From a virus: a stretch of 60,546 bases of DNA. Positions 14,946 to 23,182 of this stretch are shown in pieces. The position numbers and the translations under genes were made by a program. Positions within the stretch are counted from its first letter, which is position 1. Each line of letters opens with the position of its first letter. Where the stretch lies: positions 1 through 60,546 of the IMG/VR virus record IMGVR_UViG_3300028024_000009. One strand, 5' to 3'. A model generated the notes under the pieces. The model worked only from the letters and a program-made list of their open reading frames with translations. It ran no database searches and was not told the DNA's origin.

Positions 14946-15113
14946 ATGGCAGACGAAGCGACCAGGCAGCACTACCGGTATGCCACCGGCTCGGGGGGGC
15001 TCGACAAAACCCCCGCGAAAACAGCCGGAACTCCCGGCTTTCGCAAGGGCGGGACCGTCCGCAAGCAGGCCGGAGGCTCCACGTACCGCAAGGGCGGGAA
15101 GCCCAGTAAGTAA
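14946..15113 (+). CDS. Small basic Gly-rich protein
   Basis: 55 residues with an Arg-Lys-Gly-Gly repeat (Phe-Arg-Lys-Gly-Gly and Tyr-Arg-Lys-Gly-Gly) and a high Lys/Arg/Gly content. ATG at 14946 follows GAGGAGA. It may be a minor virion or DNA-associated protein. The RKGG unit recalls the [FY]AxGG motif of the internal virion proteins. Confidence 0.55.
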   Translation: MADEATRQHYRYATGSGGLDKTPAKTAGTPGFRKGGTVRKQAGGSTYRKGGKPSK

Positions 15114-15121
15114 CCTGGGCT

Positions 15122-15150
15122 TTGCAGCCGACCGGAGACAGTGGTAGTAT
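15122..15150 (+). promoter_or_regulatory. Candidate sigma70-type promoter
   Basis: TTGCAG (15122-15127), a 17-base spacer and TAGTAT (15145-15150). The -10 box overlaps the ATG used for the next gene, so transcripts from here would serve the GroES, scaffold and capsid genes rather than the gene starting at 15149. Confidence 0.5.
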
Positions 15151-15361
15151 GGCACCCCTCGAACCCGACAAGTATCTGAGAAAGCTTCGAGAGCTACGCC
15201 AAAAACATGCCTGGGAATCCACGACTAGCCCGCAACTCTCGAGCCGATTCAATCTCGGCGAAGCGTATGCGTATGTCTTGGGTTTCCAGGCGGGTTTGGA
15301 CCAAGCAGAGAAGCTCGTACACGAGATACTGACCGCATTAGAGAAGGACTTTAGCGAATGA
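15149..15361 (+). CDS. Small helical protein
   Basis: 70 residues, strongly helical (Lys-Leu-Arg-Glu-Leu-Arg-Gln-Lys; Leu-Asp-Gln-Ala-Glu-Lys-Leu). Start at ATG 15149, with a moderately placed GGAGA upstream; the earlier in-frame ATG at 15122 lies in the promoter. It couples to the GroES-like gene by ATGA. Confidence 0.55.
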   Translation: MAPLEPDKYLRKLRELRQKHAWESTTSPQLSSRFNLGEAYAYVLGFQAGLDQAEKLVHEILTALEKDFSE

Positions 15362-15792
15362 GCGCTCGAATCATCCCCATCCTTGCTTACGGATCTCTCG
15401 AAGAGGCATACCCGGATGTAGATCCGGAGTTTCGCTGTTTCGGGAATCGCGTGTGCGTCCAGCTCCGGACGCCGAAGAACATGACAGCCGGTGGAATAGC
15501 TCTCCCCGAGACAGCCGCTCTCGAAGAGTTCGCCCAATGGAATACGCAGATCGCAAAACTCATTTCGGTGGGTCCGGTCGCATTCCGTGATCGCGATACT
15601 CTCAAGCCGTGGCCGGAAGGGGATTGGGCAACCCCCGGTCTGTTCGTCCGCGTTCCAATGCACGGAGGCGACCGCTGGTGGAAGCCAGTGCCGGGTCGAA
15701 CGGATCATCGGGCTCTCTTCGCCGTCTACCAAGACGTTGATCTGAAAGGCGAGTACACCGGCGACCCGCTGAAGATCGACGCATTCCTCTGA
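15358..15792 (+). CDS. GroES-like co-chaperonin
   Basis: 144 residues. Residues of about 24-140 follow the GroES (Cpn10) pattern: Gly-Asn-Arg-Val-Cys-Val-Gln-Leu, the mobile-loop motif Thr-Ala-Gly-Gly-Ile-Ala-Leu-Pro-Glu, Ala-Lys-Leu-Ile-Ser-Val-Gly-Pro, and a late Ala-Leu-Phe-Ala-Val. It is longer than bacterial GroES (about 97 residues), as are T4 Gp31 and similar phage co-chaperonins. It probably caps the host GroEL to fold the capsid protein encoded at 18179. Confidence 0.8.
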   Translation: MSARIIPILAYGSLEEAYPDVDPEFRCFGNRVCVQLRTPKNMTAGGIALPETAALEEFAQWNTQIAKLISVGPVAFRDRDTLKPWPEGDWATPGLFVRVPMHGGDRWWKPVPGRTDHRALFAVYQDVDLKGEYTGDPLKIDAFL

Positions 15793-15802
15793 GGAAACCC
15801 AC

Positions 15803-16849
15803 ATGGCGAAAGAAGATCAGAAAGAAGACGAGAAGCTCGTCCCGGTCGGGGATAGCGTCGAGACTTCTGAGAAAGAAGAAGAGTCGAAGAAACCAGCGAA
15901 ATCCGCCGCTGACGAAGACTCGGATGAGAAGGTTGGACATGCGGAGGAGGCCAGCGACGACGAAGAGGACGACGAAGAGGGTGAGGTCAGCCCCGAGCGT
16001 CAGAGGATCCGCGAACGTCGCAAGCGCGAGAAACTCAACCGACAGCGTCGGATCAGCAGCGACCGGCGTGAACTCGACTTCCTGCGCAAGCGGAACGAGC
16101 AGGTGGAGCAGGAACTCTCGAAGGTTCGGCTGCGTCAGGATAAGGTTGAAGATGCCTCCGTCGATGGTCGAATCGGGATTCTCGAGGGTCAGATTCGAGA
16201 AGCCGAGGAGATACACGGCAAAGCGGTCGACGCGAAGGACGGTGCGACCGCGACCGAGGCTCTCAGGGTCCGCGATCAGCTCCGGGACGCACTCGGGCAG
16301 CTGAAAGGCGGAAAGGAGACTCGACAGAAGGAACGTAAGGAGGAGCAGCAGCGAGCGGCTCAGGCCGACAGCGCTCCTGACACCGAAGCCGTGATTCTCG
16401 GGCGCGAATGGGTCAGTAAGAATGGATGGTTCGACCCGAAGCTCGGAGATGAAGATTCGTTCCTCGTTCGTGCGATTGAGGAGCGCATGGCCCGAGAGGG
16501 TCGGCTCGATCCTGCCACCCCTGAGTACTGGGAGGAGTTTGATCGTCGCATCGACAAGAAGTTTCCCAATCTCCGCAAGGAGAAAACGGCCAAGGACGCC
16601 GACGATGAAGACGTCGAGTGGGATGAGGACGACGAGAAGCCCCAGAAGAAGACTCCGGAGAAGAAGCGAGGTGGCCCTCGCATCGCGATTGGAGGTAAGA
16701 CTCGATCCTTGAAACCGAACGAGGTTTACCTCAGTGAACAGAGAATCCAAGCTTTGAAGGAAGCGGGTGTCTACGACGACCCCGAGAAACTTCAGAGATA
16801 TTTGAAAGCCTACAAGCGCTATGATGAAGAAGCGCTTCGTAACAGCTGA
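15803..16849 (+). CDS. Capsid scaffolding protein
   Basis: 348 residues, highly charged. An acidic disordered N-terminus (1-70), a long Arg/Glu coiled coil (about 70-190), a short globular part, a second acidic stretch (about 255-285) and a basic C-terminal helix that usually docks on the capsid protein. Its position between portal and capsid genes and its composition fit a scaffold; no protease domain is seen. Confidence 0.8.
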   Translation: MAKEDQKEDEKLVPVGDSVETSEKEEESKKPAKSAADEDSDEKVGHAEEASDDEEDDEEGEVSPERQRIRERRKREKLNRQRRISSDRRELDFLRKRNEQVEQELSKVRLRQDKVEDASVDGRIGILEGQIREAEEIHGKAVDAKDGATATEALRVRDQLRDALGQLKGGKETRQKERKEEQQRAAQADSAPDTEAVILGREWVSKNGWFDPKLGDEDSFLVRAIEERMAREGRLDPATPEYWEEFDRRIDKKFPNLRKEKTAKDADDEDVEWDEDDEKPQKKTPEKKRGGPRIAIGGKTRSLKPNEVYLSEQRIQALKEAGVYDDPEKLQRYLKAYKRYDEEALRNS

Positions 16850-16870
16850 AACTCGCTGAAGGAGTGAGTG

Positions 16871-17482
16871 ATGGCACGTCAAGTTAAGAGAGATGCAGTC
16901 CTCGGCCGAAAAGGAACGATTCGGAGAGAGCGTACCGCGACCAGCGAACGCTCCAAGAGTCGTGAGATGTCGGATGATGAGCGCGTCGATATGTTGAGGA
17001 TGTCGTTTTTCCAGTCAGCCCTTCCGGATTTGCCTCAAATCGAGGGTTACCATGTTTGCTGGCTTACGACGAACAATTCGCGTGATCCAATCATCGGACG
17101 AGAGCGTCTCGGCTATCAGCTGATCCGGGCATCCGAACTCCCTGAGTTCGAGTTCCCGTCGCAGAAGGGTGGTCAATACGATGGTTGTATCATGGTGAAT
17201 GAGATGATTGCCGCGAAGATTCCGCTGCGTCTCTATCAGCGGTTCATGGCGAACAACCATCATCAGGAACCTCTCCGCGAGGAAGAGCGAATTGCGTACG
17301 ACAATCAGGCCAAGAAGGCTGATGCTGCATCTCATGGTGGCGTTCTGATCGAGGCACCCGCGATGGTTGCACTGGGCAAGGACCCCGGTACTCCCAACTT
17401 CACGGCTCCTCCGCCCTCTTCTTTACCGATGTCTCCTAACCAGAAATTCGATGAGGATTGGTCGGATTACCGTCCGGAGTAA
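16871..17482 (+). CDS. Conserved head-region protein
   Basis: 203 residues. ATG at 16871 is favoured over the adjacent GTG at 16868 by the spacing to AAGGAG. A basic N-terminus (1-40), a folded middle with Met-Val-Asn-Glu-Met-Ile-Ala-Ala-Lys-Ile-Pro, and a Pro-rich tail. Its position between scaffold and capsid genes suggests a head-assembly role, but the family is not identified. Confidence 0.6.
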   Translation: MARQVKRDAVLGRKGTIRRERTATSERSKSREMSDDERVDMLRMSFFQSALPDLPQIEGYHVCWLTTNNSRDPIIGRERLGYQLIRASELPEFEFPSQKGGQYDGCIMVNEMIAAKIPLRLYQRFMANNHHQEPLREEERIAYDNQAKKADAASHGGVLIEAPAMVALGKDPGTPNFTAPPPSSLPMSPNQKFDEDWSDYRPE

Positions 17483-17525
17483 GTGTGCTCGGGGGTTTGT
17501 TCCGTTCCACGAGGAGTAAGCCCTC

Positions 17526-18155
17526 ATGTCAAATGTCTTCGCGCCTTTCGGCCTCAGGCCTGCGCTCCATATCTCGGGAATCGTCCGCCCGTGGTCTGGA
17601 ACAATCGTTTCTGGACTGGCTCAGAACATCTACCAGAATGCTCCGGTCATCATCAGCAACGCTGCTGGTGCGGGTTCCGGGTGTCTCGAGGTGGCCCCGG
17701 CGGCCGGTCGGGCCATCGGCACCTTCCAGGGTGTCGAGTATACCCTGACGGCCACGGGACGGCGCACCGTCGCGAACTGGTGGGCTTCCGGCATCGTAGC
17801 CACGGACATCGTCGCCTACTACACTCGGGACGCCTGGGTTACGTACGAGATCCAGGCCAACGGTCCAATCAACCAGGTCGACGTGGGAAACCAGGCAAAC
17901 TGGACTCTCAACGACGGCTCGGCTGGTACGGGGAACCAGGTCACTGGACTCTCTACGGTCGCGCTCGATACGGCAACCCTCGTTTCCGGCTCCGGAGGTG
18001 CCGGCGACGTGAAGGGACTCCGCATCATCGGCTTTTCGCCGTACATCGGGAATGGCCCAGCCAATCTCGATCCAGCGAACGAGCTGTTCACCATCGTTCT
18101 GGTTGAGATCTCTCAGCATCAGAACGTGGCGAATCAGCAGGCCTACGGCGGTTAA
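17526..18155 (+). CDS. Candidate head decoration protein
   Basis: 209 residues, beta-rich and Gly/Ala/Asn-rich with few charges. It begins with Asn-Val-Phe-Ala-Pro-Phe-Gly-Leu-Arg-Pro, often seen in proteins encoded just before phage major capsid genes. The role as decoration or cement protein is inferred from that position. Confidence 0.6.
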   Translation: MSNVFAPFGLRPALHISGIVRPWSGTIVSGLAQNIYQNAPVIISNAAGAGSGCLEVAPAAGRAIGTFQGVEYTLTATGRRTVANWWASGIVATDIVAYYTRDAWVTYEIQANGPINQVDVGNQANWTLNDGSAGTGNQVTGLSTVALDTATLVSGSGGAGDVKGLRIIGFSPYIGNGPANLDPANELFTIVLVEISQHQNVANQQAYGG

Positions 18156-18178
18156 CGAGAGTCTGAAGGAGAAAAGAA

Positions 18179-19108
18179 ATGGCAGTTCCCATGCGGAGTA
18201 CAGACTTTCGTTCAATCGTCGAACCGATCATGAACGAGAGCTTCGACGGCATCTGGACCCAGAGGGCCGACGAATACAAGATGATCTTCACGGTGCGCCC
18301 GGGCACCCCACGCAACTACCACGAAGAGCCGGTTCTCTTCGGGTTCGGCGCGGCCCCGGCACTGCCGGACGGCCAGCCGGTCACCTACCAGTCGGGCGGT
18401 GTGATCTACATCGCGCGATACGTTTATCAGGTCTTCGGTCTGGCGTTCGCGCTGACCAAGGTCCTGGTCGAGGACGGTGATCACATCTCGATTGGTACCA
18501 CGTACGCAGAACACCTCGCGATGTCTCTCATCGAGACGAAGGAGCTGATCTGCGCGAACATCATGAACCGCTCGTTCAATGCCGCGTATCGAGGCGGCGA
18601 CGGGCAGGCTCTGGTGTCCACGGCTCATCCGATCATCGCTCAGTCGGGTGGTCCGAGCACGTACAGCAACCAGCTGACAACGCCTGCGGCTCTGTCGCAG
18701 ACTTCCCTGGAGCAGATGTTGATCCAGATCCGCAACGCCTACGACGATACGGGACGGCGCATCCGCCTCGTGCCGAAGAAGATTGTGGCGGGACCGAGCA
18801 ACGTCTTCCAGGCCGAAGTGCTGCTGAAGAGCGTGCTGCGCACGGGAAGCGCTAACAACGACATCAACCCTGTGAAGTCAATGGGGATGCTGCCGGATGG
18901 TCAGGCGAATCTCTCGCGCATCACGAGCACCACGGCGTGGTGGATCCAAACGGACGCTCCTCGCGGTCTCCAGCTGCTGACGCGCCGGAAACTCGAGAAG
19001 AGCATGGAAGGTGACTTCGAAACCGACTCCATGCGCTACAAGGCGACCGAGCGCTACATCCCGGGCTGGACCAACGCACGTACGGTGTACGGTACTCCCG
19101 GTATCTAA
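18179..19108 (+). CDS. Major capsid protein
   Basis: 309 residues, HK97-fold type of the Mu gpT-like group by pattern: the N-arm, Met-Ser-Leu-Ile-Glu-Thr-Lys-Glu near residue 118, Ala-Asn-Ile-Met-Asn-Arg-Ser-Phe, a Gly-Gly-Asp-Gly-Gln-Ala-Leu loop with Ser-Thr-Ala-His-Pro, Pro-Lys-Lys-Ile-Val-Ala-Gly-Pro, and a C-terminal Tyr-Ile-Pro-Gly-Trp-Thr. It follows the scaffold gene and has a strong ribosome-binding site (GAAGGAG). No prohead protease gene was recognised. Confidence 0.87.
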   Translation: MAVPMRSTDFRSIVEPIMNESFDGIWTQRADEYKMIFTVRPGTPRNYHEEPVLFGFGAAPALPDGQPVTYQSGGVIYIARYVYQVFGLAFALTKVLVEDGDHISIGTTYAEHLAMSLIETKELICANIMNRSFNAAYRGGDGQALVSTAHPIIAQSGGPSTYSNQLTTPAALSQTSLEQMLIQIRNAYDDTGRRIRLVPKKIVAGPSNVFQAEVLLKSVLRTGSANNDINPVKSMGMLPDGQANLSRITSTTAWWIQTDAPRGLQLLTRRKLEKSMEGDFETDSMRYKATERYIPGWTNARTVYGTPGI

Positions 19109-19256
19109 AGAGTTCGGGGGGTTCCCAACCGCGAGTCTCGGCCGGGCGTCGTAGACTTTCGGGAGGAGGGCCCCCCGACCTTCCAAGGCGAGATCCGGAG
19201 GTAAACGGGTCTCTAATCGATCCGTAGGCAATCGGATCATCCTTTAGGAGAATTCT
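19109..19256 (+). promoter_or_regulatory. Structured gap after the capsid gene
   Basis: TCGGGGGG (19114-19121) pairs with CCCCCCGA (19171-19178), and GATCCG pairs with CGGATC just before the AGGAGAA ribosome-binding site of the next gene. There is no T run, so this is more likely an mRNA-stabilising or processing element than a terminator. Confidence 0.45.
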
Positions 19257-19970
19257 ATGCCTCTTGCAGACCTGACGACGACTCGCTACCCGAACGGCGT
19301 GACCAATGTCAACGAAACCGTTCTCACCGCTTCCCTGAAGAAGATGGATCCTCTTCTCTTCCAGGATTTCCTGGACGACTTCGTCGACTTCGTTCCGACG
19401 GCGTGGACGGTCACTGAGACTCAGGCCGGTGCTACCCAGGCGACCAGCGCCGGTGCTGGTGGCCTCCTCTCCCTGGTCAACTCGGCGGCCGACAACGACG
19501 TCAACCAGATTCAGAAGGCGTTCGGTTCCTTTCTGCCGGTAGCGGGCAAGAAGACCTTCTGCCGCTGCCGCTTTCAACTCTCGGATGCGACTCAGTCGGA
19601 CTTTGCCATCGGTTTCGCGACGGTATCCGCCGACGCCACAGTCCTGGCGAACTCGCTGGACGGAATCTTCTTCCTCAAGGCCGACGATGCCGCAACGATC
19701 TCTCTCTACTCTCGAAAGGACAACGCGGCGGGTTCGATCAGCGTTGTGGTTGCGACGCTAGTCAACGCCACGATGATCGAGCTGGGTTTCTTCTACGACG
19801 GCGGGGATCGACTCTACTACGAGGTGAATGGAGCCGTTCAGGGTTACATCACAGTCTCGGCGGCGACGTTGCCGGACGCGGTTGGCGCCCCGGTCATCTC
19901 CCTGAAGAACGGCGATGCGAACGCGAGAACCGCTATCGTCGACTACCTCTGGATCGCCCAGGAGCGTTAA
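19257..19970 (+). CDS. Beta-rich virion protein
   Basis: 237 residues beginning with a Thr-Thr-Thr-Arg-Tyr-Pro-Asn-Gly-Val-Thr-Asn-Val segment that recurs in capsid-adjacent phage proteins. Alternating hydrophobic strands suggest a jelly-roll or lectin-like fold. Probably a capsid fibre or surface protein; the assignment is positional. Confidence 0.55.
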   Translation: MPLADLTTTRYPNGVTNVNETVLTASLKKMDPLLFQDFLDDFVDFVPTAWTVTETQAGATQATSAGAGGLLSLVNSAADNDVNQIQKAFGSFLPVAGKKTFCRCRFQLSDATQSDFAIGFATVSADATVLANSLDGIFFLKADDAATISLYSRKDNAAGSISVVVATLVNATMIELGFFYDGGDRLYYEVNGAVQGYITVSAATLPDAVGAPVISLKNGDANARTAIVDYLWIAQER

Positions 19971-19973
19971 TCC

Positions 19974-20312
19974 ATGCGTCCGATCACACAGACGTTGTCG
20001 GATGCCAGCGGGGGCGCGAAAGCGACTCCCGTCATTCCTTTGGACATCTACCCCACCCCGTTCAACGTGTCTCTGCAAGCGAATGTCACGGGTGCAGCTA
20101 CGTTCACCGTGGAGTTCACCAATGACGATGTTTTCGCCGTGGGATACGATCCCAACGCGGGAACCTCCCTGTGGACTCCCATTACTGGGATGACGGCTGC
20201 CTCCGCCGACGCGAATGCCACCCTCATCTCGCCGGTGACGGCTGTTCGCATGCGATTGACCGCAGGAGCTGGGAGTGTAGTTCTGAGGATCACTCAATCG
20301 GGGATCCAGTGA
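19974..20312 (+). CDS. Small beta-sandwich virion protein
   Basis: 112 residues, almost all beta strands, Thr/Val/Ala-rich, with Val-Glu-Phe-Thr-Asn-Asp-Asp. The order of its segments suggests one immunoglobulin-like or sandwich domain. Its final codon overlaps the next gene's start. Confidence 0.55.
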   Translation: MRPITQTLSDASGGAKATPVIPLDIYPTPFNVSLQANVTGAATFTVEFTNDDVFAVGYDPNAGTSLWTPITGMTAASADANATLISPVTAVRMRLTAGAGSVVLRITQSGIQ

Positions 20313-20848
20313 TGAAGAAGATACTCCTTTGTCTTCTTGGTCTCCTCTCGATTCCGATCGCTCTCTCCCAGACGGGGGGTGGGATCCAGGGAGGGATCAA
20401 CCTGACGACCGGTATCATTACCGGAAGTCTCGGAGTCGTGAATGGAGGGACGGGGCTTACTGCAGCAGCCGATGACAATCTACTAGTTGGAAATGGAACC
20501 GTATGGCAATCCAAGGCAGTTCCGGATTGCCAGGATACCTCAGGGAGCCATCTCAACTATACGGCCTCTACCAACGCCTTTTCCTGTGGGGTGAGCGGCT
20601 CGTTCAGCGGAACGAGCGTTTCCCTAGGGGGCGGGGCTCTTCTCGCGGGGGCCTGCGCATCGAACACGACGACCGTGACCGGGGCAACGACTTCTATGGC
20701 TGCTGTGGCAAGCCCGAATACCTACCCCGGCGATGGCTCTACGTGGTCGGCTCAAGTCACTTCGGCGAACACCGTAACCACTCGAGTCTGCGCTGTCGTA
20801 GCGCTCACTCCGACGGCTTCCACATACAACATTCGGGTCATCCGCTAG
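20312..20848 (+). CDS. Signal-peptide fibre-like protein
   Basis: 178 residues. The N-terminal signal peptide (Lys-Lys-Ile, then Leu/Ile-rich to about residue 20) ends before a Gly-rich linker. Residues of about 40-90 contain Asn-Gly-Gly-Thr-Gly-Leu and a unit with Gly-Asn-Gly-Thr-x-Trp-Gln-Ser-Lys-Ala that reappears in the protein at 23179-24657. This is a tail-fibre shaft-type sequence. ATG at 20312 overlaps the preceding stop. Confidence 0.6.
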   Translation: MKKILLCLLGLLSIPIALSQTGGGIQGGINLTTGIITGSLGVVNGGTGLTAAADDNLLVGNGTVWQSKAVPDCQDTSGSHLNYTASTNAFSCGVSGSFSGTSVSLGGGALLAGACASNTTTVTGATTSMAAVASPNTYPGDGSTWSAQVTSANTVTTRVCAVVALTPTASTYNIRVIR

Positions 20849-20857
20849 GAGAATCCC

Positions 20858-21229
20858 ATGAAAGGCTTCAAGAACTCAACCCGGATGCGTTCGGGTTTCA
20901 CCTACCCAACCTCGGCGGGCTTTACCACTTCGACTGGCAAGGTGCAGAATATCTCATATTCTCGCAAGACTCCCCGTCGAGGGCCGGCCAAGTTCGCCGA
21001 GGGGGGGCAGATCGATTCATCGCTGCATTCCTTCAAAGGCGACAGTCAACTGAATGTCGAGCACGGGCCAAGCGGGGGGCTTCGACCGGGATTCACCAGA
21101 GGGGGTTATGCCGCCAAATATGCGAAGGGAGGCCAGATCCCTTCGGCAAAAGTTGCCGCTCGGGAAGCGGTCGCAAAGCATGTGGCGACCCCGGCTCCGA
21201 AAGGTCACAAAGGCCTGAAGAGTTGCTAA
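20858..21229 (+). CDS. Basic protein with AxGGQI motifs
   Basis: 123 residues, strongly basic. It has Lys-Phe-Ala-Glu-Gly-Gly-Gln-Ile near residue 45 and Lys-Tyr-Ala-Lys-Gly-Gly-Gln-Ile near residue 88, the same motif as in the large internal virion proteins. It ends with Lys-Ser-Cys. Probably a minor virion protein. Confidence 0.6.
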   Translation: MKGFKNSTRMRSGFTYPTSAGFTTSTGKVQNISYSRKTPRRGPAKFAEGGQIDSSLHSFKGDSQLNVEHGPSGGLRPGFTRGGYAAKYAKGGQIPSAKVAAREAVAKHVATPAPKGHKGLKSC

Positions 21230-21251
21230 TCCGCCACAGCTAGCGTAGTAT
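21223..21251 (+). promoter_or_regulatory. Candidate sigma70-type promoter
   Basis: TTGCTA (21223-21228), a 17-base spacer and TAGTAT (21246-21251). It lies in the only sizeable gap in this part of the virion operon and could drive the tail genes. TCCCGG/CCGGGA (21251-21256/21269-21274) would form a hairpin at the 5' end of the transcript. Confidence 0.55.
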
Positions 21252-21336
21252 CCCGGGCTGGTAACGGTCCGGGATCTCTCCTTCACCTAAGCCGGCTGCA
21301 CAAAGTAGGCTGTCAACATGCTCCGAGAAGGCATCG

Positions 21337-22392
21337 ATGGCTACCAGCGGCACAATCTCTACAACGGTTTTCAAGACCCGTAAGGTCATCGATCACGCCT
21401 TCCGGCGTACCAAGCTCGCACCTCAACAGATTACGGCCGAGTATATCGAAACGGCCAACGATCTGTTGTACCTCTACCTGTCCACTCTCACGAGTAAGGG
21501 GATCGCGCTATGGTGCATCGAGAAGCAGATTCTGCCGATGTACGAGAATGTTCAGACAGTCCCGTGCCCGCGTGGCACTGTCGATATTCTGAATGCCAAT
21601 CTGAGAACTTCCAATCGATTCGGGGGCACTGCCTCAGCGAGCGAAGGAGATGCAGAGAATGCCTTCGACGGGGACATCGACACCGAGTGTGTTCAATCTG
21701 CACCAGCTGGATGGATCCAGCTTGCGCTAGATAGTGGGGCTCAAGCTTCGGTCTTTGGAATTCTGCCCGGAACGAGCGGTGAATGGGATTTCTCCATTCA
21801 GGGATCGACGGATGGCGTTACATGGACCGAGCTGTACACCGCGACCGCCCAAGCGATGGTCGACGGAGAATGGCTCTGGGTAGATATCGAGGGAGTGCTA
21901 GCCTACGCTTTCTATCGACTCAAGGCGAACAACACGACAGTGCTCGATGTGCGTGAGTTCTACTTCGGGAACTTACTCGATGAGATCCCCATCGCCAAGA
22001 TCAACCGGGACGACTACGCGAATCTTCCGAATAAGTTTTTCGCGGGACGACCGGTCCAGTTCTGGTATGACAAGCAGCGAACGACCCCCCTGATGACGCT
22101 TTGGCCGGCGCCCGAGGCTCAGTACACGTTCTCGCAGCTTGTGGTCTATCGACAGCGCTACGTCCAGGACGTTGGGACGATGACGCAGGAGCTGGATATC
22201 CCCCAGCGTTGGTACCTTGCAATCGTGATGGAACTCGCGTTGCAGCTCTGCAATGAGATCCCGGAGGTTGAACCCGGGCGGTGGGCGGAGCTGAAGCCCG
22301 AGGCGGATGAGAAACTGCGGGAGGCCTGGGACTCCGAGACGGACTCGTCTCCTTCATACATCCTCCCGAATATCTCCTGCTACACTAGGTAG
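21337..22392 (+). CDS. Head-tail adaptor protein with inserted discoidin-like domain
   Basis: 351 residues. Residues 1-80 and about 205-345 are helical adaptor-like halves (Thr-Ala-Glu-Tyr-Ile-Glu-Thr-Ala-Asn-Asp-Leu-Leu; Leu-Asp-Ile-Pro-Gln-Arg-Trp-Tyr). Residues of about 85-205 are an F5/8 type C (discoidin) module: Ala-Ser-Glu-Gly-Asp-Ala-Glu-Asn-Ala-Phe-Asp-Gly-Asp, Trp-Ile-Gln-Leu-Ala-Leu, Phe-Ser-Ile-Gln-Gly-Ser-Thr-Asp-Gly-Val-Thr-Trp, and Tyr-Arg-Leu-Lys. The inserted lectin-type module would project from the connector and might bind glycans. Confidence 0.7.
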   Translation: MATSGTISTTVFKTRKVIDHAFRRTKLAPQQITAEYIETANDLLYLYLSTLTSKGIALWCIEKQILPMYENVQTVPCPRGTVDILNANLRTSNRFGGTASASEGDAENAFDGDIDTECVQSAPAGWIQLALDSGAQASVFGILPGTSGEWDFSIQGSTDGVTWTELYTATAQAMVDGEWLWVDIEGVLAYAFYRLKANNTTVLDVREFYFGNLLDEIPIAKINRDDYANLPNKFFAGRPVQFWYDKQRTTPLMTLWPAPEAQYTFSQLVVYRQRYVQDVGTMTQELDIPQRWYLAIVMELALQLCNEIPEVEPGRWAELKPEADEKLREAWDSETDSSPSYILPNISCYTR

Positions 22393-22394
22393 CC

Positions 22395-22718
22395 ATGCCG
22401 ATCTACCTCGACACGCGCGGTCGATCCACCCTCGGGATCGGGATTTGTGCCCGGTGCTCTCGCAAGATGTCGCTTGAGGATCTCTATTCGGACCCGAACT
22501 CCCCAGGCCTGATGGTATGTAAAGATGACCTCGACCAACTCGACCCCTACAGATTGCCTGCTCGACAGACAGAGCGTATCAACCTTGATTTTGTCCGTCC
22601 AGACTTACCTCTTACGGGAGTGGGTCCTTCCACAAATCTGCTCAGCTATGATTGGGCAACTGAAGATGGACGGTTCTTCGGAACCGAAGACGGAAACTAC
22701 TTTCAGGTAGAACCATGA
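22395..22718 (+). CDS. Small zinc-knuckle tail-region protein
   Basis: 107 residues with Cys-Ala-Arg-Cys near residue 18 and a later Cys (Val-Cys-Lys-Asp-Asp-Leu), then a Pro/Asp-rich half. This Cys pattern is common in small proteins beside adaptor genes in podoviruses; function unknown. It couples to the next gene by ATGA. Confidence 0.6.
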   Translation: MPIYLDTRGRSTLGIGICARCSRKMSLEDLYSDPNSPGLMVCKDDLDQLDPYRLPARQTERINLDFVRPDLPLTGVGPSTNLLSYDWATEDGRFFGTEDGNYFQVEP

Positions 22719-23182
22719 CCATACCCGTTCCAGTCCCCGTAAGTCAGTTTCCGGATGCGACGATCCCTCTCACGGGGAGCGAGCTGGTTCCGCTCGTTCA
22801 GGGGGGGATTACGAAGAAGACGACCGCTTCGACCTTTGCGGTCTTCGCAACCCTGCTGCTTCCGGAAATCTTCAGAGCGATCCCGGCGGGCAACTCGAAC
22901 AATGTTAGCGCGAAGGGGGCTCTTCGGTTGTTCTTGGATACGGCTGCCGGGGATGCTACGGTCACGGGATTCTACCCCACGGATGATCCTCTGGTTCTAT
23001 GGCGGGATGGACAGATTCTGATCGTGGCCAACTCCGGGGGGGCGAATGCTCTGACCCTAGCGGTCGGGATCGGCTCGATCCCCGCGAACCAGATCTACGG
23101 AGTAACGGATATCACACTGCCCCCCCACGGTTCCCAGATGCTTGTTTATAGCGGTACTCTCCAAAAGCTGGTAATGGTATGA
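22715..23182 (+). CDS. Beta-rich tail or fibre protein
   Basis: 155 residues with a Pro-Val repeat at the N-terminus, a short segment typical of fibre attachment regions (Gly-Ser-Glu-Leu-Val-Pro-Leu-Val-Gln-Gly-Gly), and a beta domain. It is probably a fibre adaptor that precedes the fibre gene at 23179. Confidence 0.55.
   Translation: MTIPVPVPVSQFPDATIPLTGSELVPLVQGGITKKTTASTFAVFATLLLPEIFRAIPAGNSNNVSAKGALRLFLDTAAGDATVTGFYPTDDPLVLWRDGQILIVANSGGANALTLAVGIGSIPANQIYGVTDITLPPHGSQMLVYSGTLQKLVMV

Noticed and set aside
15602-16882. 426-residue open frame antisense to the scaffold gene
   Set aside because: It mirrors the charged repeats of the scaffold gene and would break the plus-strand operon; no independent support.
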